From: Heyndrickxia acidicola | Lineage (GTDB): Bacteria > Bacillota > Bacilli > Bacillales > Bacillaceae_C | Assembly (NCBI RefSeq): GCF_001636425.1 | Contig: NZ_KV440953.1 | Span: forward strand, 1,686,847 to 1,750,846 | DNA length: 64,000 nucleotides | Direction: 5' to 3' | Shown here: positions 1 through 8,633 of the stretch, piece by piece | How positions within the stretch are numbered: the stretch's first letter is position 1 | How the letters are laid out: the number at the start of each line of letters is the position of its first letter | Made by a program: the position numbers and the translations under genes | Notes under the pieces: generated by a model | Databases searched by the model: none | What the model was told of the DNA's origin: nothing | Seen by the model: the letters and a program-made list of their open reading frames with translations, nothing else

Positions 1-632
1 ATAACCAAAGCAATTTGTTCCAAACTTGCTACCTCATTGACGTAATTCGTTGCCACTGCTGCTTTTGGCATTCCATAAACAATGCAGGATTCCTCCGACT
101 CCGCAATGGCCTTTAGTCTTCCAGTCTTACTTAAATCCTTTAAACCTTTTGATCCATCGGTACCCATTCCAGTCATAATGACTGCAATAATATCAATGCC
201 TTTTAATTTACTAACGGATTGAAACAAAACATCCACCGATGGTCTATGCCCATTTACCGTTTGAGATTTTGACAACTTAACCATCATGGTGTTTTTTTTC
301 TCTTCAATAAGAAAATGAAAGTCACCTGGTGCAATATACGCGATTCCATTTTCCAGTATTTCTCCCTCTTCGGCTTCTTTAACTTTTATCTGGCAAATGG
401 TATTCAGCCTGTTTGCCAAAGATTTTGTAAAAACAGGGGGCATATGCTGAACAATCAAAATTGGCGCTTTTATCGAAGATGGCAATGATGAAAGTACAAC
501 CTGCAGGGCACGCGGTCCCCCTGTTGAAGTGCCAATACATATCAGTTTTTTTCTATAAGTTCCTCTTTGAGCACTGTTTTCAAGTACGTCCTTCATACTT
601 GGAGAAATACCGGGAACTTCGCGCAAGATCAT
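1..632 (-). CDS. cheB: Chemotaxis protein-glutamate methylesterase CheB, catalytic domain only (3' end outside window)
   Basis: Removes methyl groups from (and may deamidate) chemoreceptors at the membrane during adaptation. The visible 210 residues form a CheB methylesterase domain: GTSTGG with nucleophile Ser36, His63 in VQHMPP, and Asp159 in TGMGTDG, followed by AESEESCIVYGMPKAA. The ATG at 632 overlaps the flhG stop (ATGA), so translation is probably coupled. The usual N-terminal receiver domain (about 120 residues plus linker) is absent: only about 28 linker-like residues precede the catalytic fold, and the upstream DNA is flhG. The C-terminus lies beyond base 1. In Bacillus, cheA and cheW follow. 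The family call is firm; what the missing receiver means is open. Confidence 0.93.
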   Translation of the reverse strand, partial: MILREVPGISPSMKDVLENSAQRGTYRKKLICIGTSTGGPRALQVVLSSLPSSIKAPILIVQHMPPVFTKSLANRLNTICQIKVKEAEEGEILENGIAYIAPGDFHFLIEEKKNTMMVKLSKSQTVNGHRPSVDVLFQSVSKLKGIDIIAVIMTGMGTDGSKGLKDLSKTGRLKAIAESEESCIVYGMPKAAVATNYVNEVASLEQIALV

Positions 633-1492
633 GTCCTTCCCTTCTTAAAAAGATGGCGCAACTTACTTATAAAGCGGCTTTTATTCACGGTGTCTGTTTC
701 TGTTTTACCTAAGTATCCATTTACAAATCTAGTTAATTCATGAGAGATGTGTGCATTAGGAAACTCCAATAAAAATGGTTTCTGCCGCAAAACGGCTTTT
801 CGGACATGGGAGTCCTCCAGCAAAACACCCGTCCCGGCTAGCTCTTTATTTAAAAATTTGTTCATCACCGCTTGTAGCCTTTCGATTGTATCAATCCCTT
901 CTCTCTCTATATCGGCACGATTACAAAGAATATAAAAATTATGGCTTTCATCAAGCAATGTAATATATTTCATCATGGAATAGGCATCCGTTATAGATGT
1001 AGGCTCCGGAGTTGTCACAACGAAGATATCGTCAACTGAAAGGAGTACATGTAAATTAGAATGGCTCGCACCCGCTCCCATATCAAAAATAATGTAATCA
1101 TATAGGTTCTGTATTTTCTCTAAATCGCAAAGCAAGCGTTCAAGGACTTCCTCATTTAACTCTACAATTTCGTAAAATCCGTTCCCTGCAGCAATATAAG
1201 ATAGACTATAAGGACCTTGGCATATGATATCCTCCAGCGTTATGTCTGAGTAAATGTAATCGGATATACTTTTCGGTGCACTTTCCCCCAGAAGAACCTG
1301 CACATTTCCCATTCCTATATCAAAATCGAATAACAATACTTTTTTCCCCATCTTTGTTAATAACAACGATGTATTTATGGATACATTAGACTTTCCCACT
1401 CCGCCTTTTCCACTTACCACGGCAATTGTCTTCCCCATTTGTGTGCCGCCTTGCTTCAGCTTTTCACGCAGCTTTTCTGCTTGATCTCTCAT
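629..1492 (-). CDS. flhG: FlhG/YlxH MinD-like ATPase, flagellar number regulator
   Basis: A ParA/MinD-superfamily ATPase that works with the SRP-like GTPase FlhF to control flagellar placement and number at the membrane. Of 287 residues, the deviant Walker A GKGGVGKS sits at about 28-35 and a DFDIGMGNVQ loop follows. The N-terminal DQAEKLREKL helix matches the FlhF-activating helix of this family. It overlaps flhF upstream and cheB downstream by 4 bases each (ATGA junctions), typical of the distal fla/che operon. The length is normal for Bacillus YlxH. Confidence 0.95.
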   Translation of the reverse strand: MRDQAEKLREKLKQGGTQMGKTIAVVSGKGGVGKSNVSINTSLLLTKMGKKVLLFDFDIGMGNVQVLLGESAPKSISDYIYSDITLEDIICQGPYSLSYIAAGNGFYEIVELNEEVLERLLCDLEKIQNLYDYIIFDMGAGASHSNLHVLLSVDDIFVVTTPEPTSITDAYSMMKYITLLDESHNFYILCNRADIEREGIDTIERLQAVMNKFLNKELAGTGVLLEDSHVRKAVLRQKPFLLEFPNAHISHELTRFVNGYLGKTETDTVNKSRFISKLRHLFKKGRT

Positions 1493-2652
1493 ACTCCCAG
1501 TCCTTTAAGCAGCCTTTTGACAATCGTTTCCGCCGATGCCTTTTGTATATCATCCGGAACGTCCTGTCCATCTGTTACATAAGCCACACCAATCCTATTG
1601 CGGAAAATAAGATTGATCATGGAGCCATATGTAGCTGTTTCATCAAGCTTAGTAAAAATAAATTGATCTACTTTTATATCATCGAAGCTTTGGATAATAT
1701 CAGCAAGATCTCCTTCTTTCATCGTTAACGACAATGTTAAAAAGGTTTCGATATCCTGCGAAAAATCAATGACTTTTTTAAGTTCTTCAATATACTGCAA
1801 TTCTCTGTAGTTTCGTCCGGCTGTATCAATAAAAACAAGATCATAATCAGTAAACTTTTTAATCGCCTTCTGGAAATCCTCCCGCTTGTATACCACCTCA
1901 ACAGGTACATTTAAAATAGAAGAATATGTTTTTAACTGTTCAATTGCTGCAATTCGGTAGGTATCAGTTGTAATAAAAGCGATTTTTTTCCTTTTTTCCA
2001 ACACAGCCTGGGCAGCCATCTTTGCTAGTGTGGTAGTTTTGCCAACTCCCGTTGGCCCAACTAGATTTATAAATTTCTTCTGAAACTGGCTGCCTCCATA
2101 TTCAACTCCTGCCAATAATTCTTTAAGATGCTGAAAACCGCTCTGATAGACTTCTTGTTCTGTCTTTTCTCTGTTTTCGGATCTCCAGTCGTTTAGAAGC
2201 TTTGCATTAATCTCACCCATTATCATACCGTTAATGCCCTGTTTTCGCAGGTGGTCCAAAAAGGTCTGAACAGGAATTGGATAATACTTGTATTCATCAG
2301 GAGAAGAGTGTTCCGACAGCTTTTGCACCATGTCTTTTAATTCCTCTATCTGGTTATTCAACTCTTTCTCATCTGCAGGATAGACAGAGGATGTAAGGCT
2401 TTGATTGCGTACGTTTGGCTTTTTTTCTGTTCGAGAAAGAGGCTTCCGTTTTTCTTTAACCCTTACATCCTTCATTTTAGGCTGTGGTTCAACTGCAGCT
2501 ATAACTTCTATTTGCTTCTTTTTTAATAGACCAAACATCCTGGCTGTTGAAATCTGTTTAGAATTTAAAATAACGGCATTCTCGCCTAATTCCTGCCTGA
2601 TTTTTTTCATGGCTTCAATCATATTCGAGGCAATAAATTTTTGAACCTTCAT
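1489..2652 (-). CDS. flhF: Flagellar biosynthesis GTPase FlhF (SRP-type)
   Basis: The third SRP-family GTPase beside Ffh and FtsY, involved in positioning the flagellar basal body. In 387 residues there is a variable basic N-terminal B domain, an N domain around 95-190, and a G domain with P-loop GPTGVGKTT at about 199-207, DTAGR at 276-280 and TKLDE near the C-terminus. It overlaps flhA upstream and flhG downstream by ATGA junctions. All G motifs appear intact. Confidence 0.96.
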   Translation of the reverse strand: MKVQKFIASNMIEAMKKIRQELGENAVILNSKQISTARMFGLLKKKQIEVIAAVEPQPKMKDVRVKEKRKPLSRTEKKPNVRNQSLTSSVYPADEKELNNQIEELKDMVQKLSEHSSPDEYKYYPIPVQTFLDHLRKQGINGMIMGEINAKLLNDWRSENREKTEQEVYQSGFQHLKELLAGVEYGGSQFQKKFINLVGPTGVGKTTTLAKMAAQAVLEKRKKIAFITTDTYRIAAIEQLKTYSSILNVPVEVVYKREDFQKAIKKFTDYDLVFIDTAGRNYRELQYIEELKKVIDFSQDIETFLTLSLTMKEGDLADIIQSFDDIKVDQFIFTKLDETATYGSMINLIFRNRIGVAYVTDGQDVPDDIQKASAETIVKRLLKGLGV

Positions 2653-4679
2653 TCTACATTCACAACCCCCACACTTTGGACTTCAACATTGGCTTCAAGC
2701 TCGTTGTAAGAGAGAATTGGTACTTGAGGAAAATATCTTTCAGTCATCTGGCGGATGTACATTCTTACTGCCGGTGAACAAAGGATAACAGGCGATTGTC
2801 CTACAATAGCCAATTCTTCAATTTGCTTAGCAATGGCTTCAATAATTTTTTGAGAATCCATTGGATCCACTGATAAATAGTTGCCGTGCTCTGTTTGCTG
2901 AACGCCATCCGCAATAATTTTTTCAACTCTTCCTGAGACGGTTATTACCTTTAAGACATCCCCTTCTGCCATTTGGTGAGTAATCTGCCTTGCCAGTGAC
3001 TGGCGCACATACTCTGTTAGCAAATCCGTATCTGACGTCATTTTCCCAAAATCAGCAAGGGTTTCAAAAATGATAGTTAAATTGCGGATTGAAACATTTT
3101 CTTTTAACAATTTTGAAAGAACTTTTTGAATTTCACCAACCGAAAGAGGATTTGGCGTGACTTCCTCCACAAGAATAGGATAGCTTTCCTTTAAATGGTC
3201 GATCAGCTGCTTTGTTTCCTGTCTGCCCAGGAGCTCGTAGGCATTATTTTTTAACATTTCAGTAATGTGCGTCGATACAACTGAAGGAGGATCAACAACT
3301 GTATACCCGAATATTTCTGCCTGTTCCTTCATTCCTTCTGTTATCCATTTAGCAGGAAGCCCAAAAGATGGCTCAACTGTATCAATACCTTCAACTGCAC
3401 CATCCTCTGCGCCTGGACTCATTGCCAAATAGTGGTCAAGAAGTATCTCCCCGCGCCCCATCTCGTTCCCTTTAATTTTTAATCGGTATTCATTAGGCTG
3501 CAGCTGGATATTGTCCCGTATCCTGACAACAGGAATAACAATACCAAGCTCAAGTGCGAGCTGACGGCGGATCATGACAATCCTGTCAAGAAGATCGCCT
3601 CCCTGATTTGCGTCAGCCAACGGGATTAAACCATAGCCAAACTCGAATTCAATCGGGTCAATATTCAGTAAGCTAATAACACTTTCAGGTGTTTTCATTT
3701 CTTCAGGTTGAACTTCATTTTCCGTCTCTAGTAAATCCTTCTCTTCAAGAGGAACTCTTGATAATCTGTATGCTCCAAATGCCAGTGCAGCTGCAATAGG
3801 AATTGTAATTAATTTATTAATTGGAGTTGCAATTCCAAGAATAAAAATCGTTACCGCAGCGATATAAAGCATTTTTGGGTATGCGGTCAGCTGAGAAACA
3901 ATATCCTGCCCAAGATTCCCGTCAGATGCCGCCCTTGTGACGACGATACCAGTTGCAGTAGAAATTAATAAGGCAGGCACCTGACTGACAATTCCGTCCC
4001 CAACTGTCAAAAGCGAATACCTGCTGGCTGCCTCTTGAATACCTAATCCTTTTTGAGTCATGCCAATAATAATTCCAAAAATCAAATTAATAATAACGAT
4101 GATAATACTTGCTATGGCGTCCCCTTTTACAAATTTGCTCGCACCATCCATCGCACCGTAAAAATCGGACTCACGGCTTACTTTTTCCCGACGCATGCGT
4201 GCTTCCTGATCCGATATCATACCGGCATTTAAATCTGCATCAATACTCATCTGCTTACCCGGCATAGCGTCCAGCGCAAAACGTGCAGCAACCTCTGAAA
4301 CCCTCTCAGATCCCTTCGTAATTACGATGAATTGTATGATGATTAATATTAAGAAAACGACTAAACCAACGATAATATTTCCACCGACTACAAAGGTTCC
4401 AAATGTTTCAATGACGTCACCCGCCTGACCCTTGGACAAAATTGACCGGGTCGTTGATATATTTAAACCCAGTCTAAATAGAGTGAGCAATAATAATAGA
4501 GAAGGAAAGACAGAAAATTGAAGAGGTTCTTTCGTGTTCATGGAAGTTAGCAATACTAATAGCGCAAGAGAAATATTGGTTATGATAAGCAAGCTCAACA
4601 ACCATGTTGGAAACGGTATGATCAGCATTGCCACAATTAAAATTACGCTAAATATAACGGATAAGTCTCTTGCCTTCAT
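2649..4679 (-). CDS. flhA: Flagellar type III export gate protein FlhA
   Basis: The largest integral membrane part of the flagellar export gate; its cytoplasmic ring binds chaperone-substrate complexes. The 676 residues begin with hydrophobic segments over roughly the first 310, including the conserved cytoplasmic loop FALDAMPGKQMSIDADLNAG. A soluble C-terminal domain of about 350 residues follows, with EVTPNPLSVGEIQKVL. The stop overlaps the flhF start. Length and order are normal for the family. Confidence 0.97.
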   Translation of the reverse strand: MKARDLSVIFSVILIVAMLIIPFPTWLLSLLIITNISLALLVLLTSMNTKEPLQFSVFPSLLLLLTLFRLGLNISTTRSILSKGQAGDVIETFGTFVVGGNIIVGLVVFLILIIIQFIVITKGSERVSEVAARFALDAMPGKQMSIDADLNAGMISDQEARMRREKVSRESDFYGAMDGASKFVKGDAIASIIIVIINLIFGIIIGMTQKGLGIQEAASRYSLLTVGDGIVSQVPALLISTATGIVVTRAASDGNLGQDIVSQLTAYPKMLYIAAVTIFILGIATPINKLITIPIAAALAFGAYRLSRVPLEEKDLLETENEVQPEEMKTPESVISLLNIDPIEFEFGYGLIPLADANQGGDLLDRIVMIRRQLALELGIVIPVVRIRDNIQLQPNEYRLKIKGNEMGRGEILLDHYLAMSPGAEDGAVEGIDTVEPSFGLPAKWITEGMKEQAEIFGYTVVDPPSVVSTHITEMLKNNAYELLGRQETKQLIDHLKESYPILVEEVTPNPLSVGEIQKVLSKLLKENVSIRNLTIIFETLADFGKMTSDTDLLTEYVRQSLARQITHQMAEGDVLKVITVSGRVEKIIADGVQQTEHGNYLSVDPMDSQKIIEAIAKQIEELAIVGQSPVILCSPAVRMYIRQMTERYFPQVPILSYNELEANVEVQSVGVVNVE

Positions 4680-4744
4680 TTATTCTCTCTCCCAACAATA
4701 CTTAAAAAATAATACCATGACCATTTTTCATAGATTAAGTGTGT

Positions 4745-5827
4745 TTAAATCTTATTTTTTAATCGATAGACATACGCCAGTATTTCAGCTACGGCTTTAA
4801 AAAACTCTTCTGGGATGGAATCCCCAATCTCTGTTTGATCATAGAGCGCCCTTGCAAGAGGTCTGTTCTCGACCATTATAATCTCTTTTTCTTTTCCTTT
4901 TTCTTTAATTTTTTGAGCGATAAAGTCCACTCCTTTTGCAATTACATAGGGAGCATCTCTTTCCGTTTCGTCGTACTTTAGACAAATCGCATAATGTGTT
5001 GGATTGGTTATAATTACATCTGCTTTAGGAACTTCCTCCATCATCCGCCTCATTGCCATTTCTCGCTGTCGTTGTTTAATCTTGGACTTAATTAATGGAT
5101 CCCCTTCACTGTTTTTATATTCATCCTTGATGTCCTGTTTTGACATTCGAATATTCTTTTCAAAATCAAATCTCTGATAAAAGTAATCAAAAAGAGCTAA
5201 AAAAAGTAATGCAATAGAAGCGGCTAGCCCCATTTGCAGAGTTATATTTCCAATGACTCTGAAGGAATCTCCTAATGATTTAAAAGACAGTCCCAGGACT
5301 TCATCAATTTTTTGCCAGAGGACTAAAAAAGTAATGGTCCCTATAAAGGATATTTTTAAGATGGATTTTAATAGTTCGACTATAGCTCTAATAGAATAAA
5401 TTCTTTTAAACCCTTTTAAGGGATTAATTTTATCTATATTTGGTTTTAAAGATTCACCGGATAAAGTGATTCCAACCTGTGCAAAGTTCCCTGCTAAACC
5501 TGCTGCGACTGCTACAATCAGAATGGGAGCAAGAATATATGCTGCCTCCTTCAAATATTTCATGAATAGCTGCTGAATATTGCCGGGAGTTACAGGAATA
5601 GTCAAATTGCTGTCAAAGGAAATTTGAAAAAGCTGAAATAAATGCTGGCCCATATAGGACGAGCCAAAAAAGAAAAATAAAAAAGTACCCAAAAGACTAA
5701 TAGCCGTGGTTAAATCCTGACTTTTTGCAACCTGTCCCTTCTTTTTTGCATCCTGTCGTTTTTTTGGAGTGGCTCTTTCCGTTTTTTCACCAGCAAAAAA
5801 CTGCAAGTTGAGTGAGAGAAGTTTCAC
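4745..5827 (-). CDS. flhB: Flagellar export switch protein FlhB
   Basis: A membrane component that switches export specificity from rod/hook to filament substrates after self-cleavage. The 360 residues open with the Bacillus-type LQFFAGEKTERATPKKRQDA segment, followed by four hydrophobic helices and a cytoplasmic tail. The autocleavage motif NPTH is present in IITNPTHYAI (about residue 275). The start overlaps the fliR stop by 4 bases. A short paralogue of its tail (ylqH) occurs at 33951-34241. Confidence 0.97.
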   Translation of the reverse strand: MKLLSLNLQFFAGEKTERATPKKRQDAKKKGQVAKSQDLTTAISLLGTFLFFFFGSSYMGQHLFQLFQISFDSNLTIPVTPGNIQQLFMKYLKEAAYILAPILIVAVAAGLAGNFAQVGITLSGESLKPNIDKINPLKGFKRIYSIRAIVELLKSILKISFIGTITFLVLWQKIDEVLGLSFKSLGDSFRVIGNITLQMGLAASIALLFLALFDYFYQRFDFEKNIRMSKQDIKDEYKNSEGDPLIKSKIKQRQREMAMRRMMEEVPKADVIITNPTHYAICLKYDETERDAPYVIAKGVDFIAQKIKEKGKEKEIIMVENRPLARALYDQTEIGDSIPEEFFKAVAEILAYVYRLKNKI

Positions 5828-6600
5828 GGCTTTTCCCCCATCATTTCCATCAACTGTCTCATCATTTGAAAGGTTGATTCAAATAAATGCTCCACTACGA
5901 CAAAAATTCCTCCCATAACAGTTATTAAAATGATATAACTGACGATCATTTTAATCGGAAATCCTATAACAAATATGTTCATTTGCGGTACCGTTCTTGC
6001 AACAATCCCTAAAGCAACATCTACCAAAAATAAGGATGCTACTACAGGAATTGACATTTGAAAAGCAATGACAAACATATTGGCAAATATTCGTACAATA
6101 TAGACCATGATTGTTGCATTCGTAAATGGAACCATATGGTCAATCGGTATAAACTGATAGCTGTAATAAATTCCGTCCAATATCATGTAATGCCCATTTG
6201 TCGTTAATAACAATAAAAGAGAAAAAAGATATAAATACTGGCCAGTAATCGGACTTTGAGCACCGGTCTGGGGATCAATCACATTCGCAATGGTGTAGCC
6301 CATTTGAAAGTCAATAAGTCCTCCTGCTATTTGTATAGCAGAAATCATTATATAGGCTGCAAAACCAATTAACAGCCCGACGGCTGCTTCTTTTAATATG
6401 AGCAATACATATAAACCGTCAATATTAAAAGGTCTTACATGAATCGAATAACACATTGCCCATGCCAAAAAGAAAGCAAGTCCGATTCTGAGAGAAGCAG
6501 GCACCGTTTTATATGAAAACAATGGCATTGTGACAAAAAAAGCCGAAACCCGGGTGAAAATTAACAGGAATATACTAAAGGATGGGAGTAGTGATTCCAT
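5824..6600 (-). CDS. fliR: Flagellar export channel protein FliR
   Basis: An integral membrane protein of the FliPQR export channel. The 258 residues are almost all hydrophobic, with about six membrane segments, and include the conserved region IDFQMGYTIANVIDPQTGAQ. It is 4 bases downstream of fliQ and overlaps flhB at its 3' end, as in Bacillus fla/che operons. Confidence 0.96.
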   Translation of the reverse strand: MESLLPSFSIFLLIFTRVSAFFVTMPLFSYKTVPASLRIGLAFFLAWAMCYSIHVRPFNIDGLYVLLILKEAAVGLLIGFAAYIMISAIQIAGGLIDFQMGYTIANVIDPQTGAQSPITGQYLYLFSLLLLLTTNGHYMILDGIYYSYQFIPIDHMVPFTNATIMVYIVRIFANMFVIAFQMSIPVVASLFLVDVALGIVARTVPQMNIFVIGFPIKMIVSYIILITVMGGIFVVVEHLFESTFQMMRQLMEMMGEKP

Positions 6601-6604
6601 TGCC

Positions 6605-6874
6605 TTATCCGATAAACCTTGTTAAGTTTGAGAAAATATCTGATGTGTAAGATAAAAGATGACTCAGCATCCAGGGCCCCAAAAAAACGATTCCCAGCAA
6701 TACGGCTACGATTTTAGGAACAAAAGCCAATGTTTGCTCCTGAATTTGTGTTGTAGCTTGAAAGATACTTATAATCAACCCAACTACCAATGCAATAATT
6801 AATAATGGACCTGCCACAATCATTGTAATAAAAATACCTTTTTCAGCTAATGAGATGACCATTTCTTGGCTCAT
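6605..6874 (-). CDS. fliQ: Flagellar export channel protein FliQ
   Basis: A small two-helix subunit of the FliPQR export channel. The 89 residues contain two hydrophobic hairpin helices (about 15-38 and 52-75) and the family phrase FQATTQIQEQTLAFVPK. Its size is typical. It lies between fliP and fliR with very short gaps, consistent with a single transcript. Confidence 0.96.
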   Translation of the reverse strand: MSQEMVISLAEKGIFITMIVAGPLLIIALVVGLIISIFQATTQIQEQTLAFVPKIVAVLLGIVFLGPWMLSHLLSYTSDIFSNLTRFIG

Positions 6875-6889
6875 ACATTTTCACCTTCT

Positions 6890-7555
6890 TTAAAAACTTT
6901 CCAATAACGATTTAACAACAAGATACCAGCCGTCTACCATAACAAAAAGCAATATTTTAAACGGGAGAGAAATCATCACCGGAGGAAGCATCATCATCCC
7001 CATGGACATCAAGACACTTGCCACCACCATATCAATGACTATAAATGGAATGAAAACCATAAAGCCTATTTGAAAGGCAGTTTTTATTTCACTAATAGCA
7101 AATGCAGGTACAAGAGAGGTCATAGGAATATCCTGAACGGTTTTAGGCTGCTTTGCATGGGAATAATCAAGAAATAATTGCAAATCCTCCTGCCTAGTCT
7201 GTTTACTCATAAATTCCTTAAAGGGAACTGAAGCTTTTTCATAGGCCTGATCCAAGGTGATTTTGTCATTGAAAAGAGGAGTTAAGGCTTCCTTATTCAC
7301 TTGACTAAAGGTAGGTGCCATTATAAAAAAAGTAAGAAACAGGGCTAAACCGACAATGACTTGGTTTGGAGGTATTTGCTGTGTACCCAAACCCGTACGC
7401 ACAAAGGACAAAACAATCACAATCCGGGTGAATGAGGTCATCAGAATAAGTATACTTGGAGCAAGAGAAAGAACTGTCAATAAAAGCAAAAGTTTAACAG
7501 CCGAAGATACTTGTTCAGGAGAGTTATTATTAAAAAACTGCATAAACTCATTCAT
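6890..7555 (-). CDS. fliP: Flagellar export channel protein FliP
   Basis: The core subunit of the FliPQR channel. In 221 residues the family hallmarks SFTRIVIVLSFVR, LGTQQIPPNQVIVGLALFLT and AFQIGFMVFIPFIVIDMVVA are all present, with four hydrophobic segments. No long cleavable signal peptide precedes the core, as is usual for Gram-positive FliP. Its start overlaps the 3' end of fliO by 8 bases. Confidence 0.97.
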   Translation of the reverse strand: MNEFMQFFNNNSPEQVSSAVKLLLLLTVLSLAPSILILMTSFTRIVIVLSFVRTGLGTQQIPPNQVIVGLALFLTFFIMAPTFSQVNKEALTPLFNDKITLDQAYEKASVPFKEFMSKQTRQEDLQLFLDYSHAKQPKTVQDIPMTSLVPAFAISEIKTAFQIGFMVFIPFIVIDMVVASVLMSMGMMMLPPVMISLPFKILLFVMVDGWYLVVKSLLESF

Positions 7556-8228
7556 CTGATTTGTTCTCCTTTTTCTCTAAGTCTCTCAATGCCTTATTTC
7601 TCTCTTTTGTTATGTCATCCAACTGTGATTTCCACACACTCTTAAACGATTTCTCTGGAATGGATGAATCAGCAGTTTTACTGCCTTGCTTTAACAAGCC
7701 GATTAACTTTGTTATGATATCTCTTGCTTCGAGGTTTTGCTCTAAATTTTCGTTATACTGACTGACAAATCCCTCAATTTCTTCTTTATCATCGATTTCT
7801 TTTATTAAACGGATATCGTCTCCTACTCCAACAATCAGAATTCTTTCACCGGCTTTGATTATTTGGATTGATTTATTACCGCCTAAAGGAGTGCCGCCAA
7901 AATTTTGAATCAGACGATTTTTTTGAAATGATCGGCTCTTCTGGTTTATAAATTTTAATAAAAAGTATAATAGTGCTACTACAAAAAGGAGGGCCAGAAT
8001 CATTTTAATAACATCCCAAGCAGTAATAGCTGTCGTTCCAGACGATTGACTTGCCGTGTTTCCATTATTATTTTTCATCGTGCCTGTGCTTTGGCTGCAT
8101 TTTTTTGGTTGATCTATACACTGCTTTACGTTCCCATTAAAAGACTCTGCATGGACAATTGAATCTTGTCCATACAGAGGCAGTAAAAAAAGAAATATCA
8201 TCATCATTGCTATTAAGCTCTTTTGCAA
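7548..8228 (-). CDS. fliO: Flagellar export assembly protein FliO (FliZ of Bacillus)
   Basis: A membrane protein that helps FliP assemble. It has an N-terminal signal-like hydrophobic stretch, a low-complexity S/T/N/Q extracellular segment, one transmembrane helix (MILALLFVVALLYFLLKF) and a cytoplasmic FliO domain with ILIVGVGDDIRLI. I chose the TTG start at 8228 because AAAGGTGG lies 8-9 bases upstream; an in-frame GTG at 8240 has no SD. B. subtilis calls this gene fliZ. Confidence 0.88.
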   Translation of the reverse strand: MQKSLIAMMMIFLFLLPLYGQDSIVHAESFNGNVKQCIDQPKKCSQSTGTMKNNNGNTASQSSGTTAITAWDVIKMILALLFVVALLYFLLKFINQKSRSFQKNRLIQNFGGTPLGGNKSIQIIKAGERILIVGVGDDIRLIKEIDDKEEIEGFVSQYNENLEQNLEARDIITKLIGLLKQGSKTADSSIPEKSFKSVWKSQLDDITKERNKALRDLEKKENKSDE

Positions 8229-8255
8229 TTTTGCTGCCACCTTTAGTAAAATATC

Positions 8256-8618
8256 TTATCCAAGCGTTTTTTGAATGGCTTCTATTACTCTATCAGCTTG
8301 AAAAGGTTTCACAATGAAATCCTTTGCTCCAGCTTGAATAGCATCAATAACCATTGCCTGCTGTCCCATCGCTGAACACATTATGACTTTAGCATTCGCG
8401 TCAAATCCCTTAATTTCTTTTAAAGCAGAAATTCCATCCATTTCTGGCATGGTGATATCCATTGTTACCAAATCCGGTTTAAGTTCTTTATACTTTTCTA
8501 CAGCCTGAGAGCCATCTGCAGCTTCAGCAACAACCTCAAAACCGTTCTTTGTCAGTATGTCTTTAATCATCATTCTCATGAAAGCAGCATCATCTACTAC
8601 TAATATTCTATTTCCCAT
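8256..8618 (-). CDS. cheY: Chemotaxis response regulator CheY
   Basis: A single-domain receiver phosphorylated by CheA; CheY-P binds the motor switch (in Bacillus, FliM and FliY). The 120 residues contain the acidic pair Asp9-Asp10, phosphoacceptor Asp54 in TMDITMPEMDG, and Lys in IVKPF near the C-terminus. It lies between fliY and fliO inside the fla/che operon, the usual Bacillus arrangement. No output domain is present. Confidence 0.97.
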   Translation of the reverse strand: MGNRILVVDDAAFMRMMIKDILTKNGFEVVAEAADGSQAVEKYKELKPDLVTMDITMPEMDGISALKEIKGFDANAKVIMCSAMGQQAMVIDAIQAGAKDFIVKPFQADRVIEAIQKTLG

Positions 8619-8633
8619 ACTAAAACCCCCATT

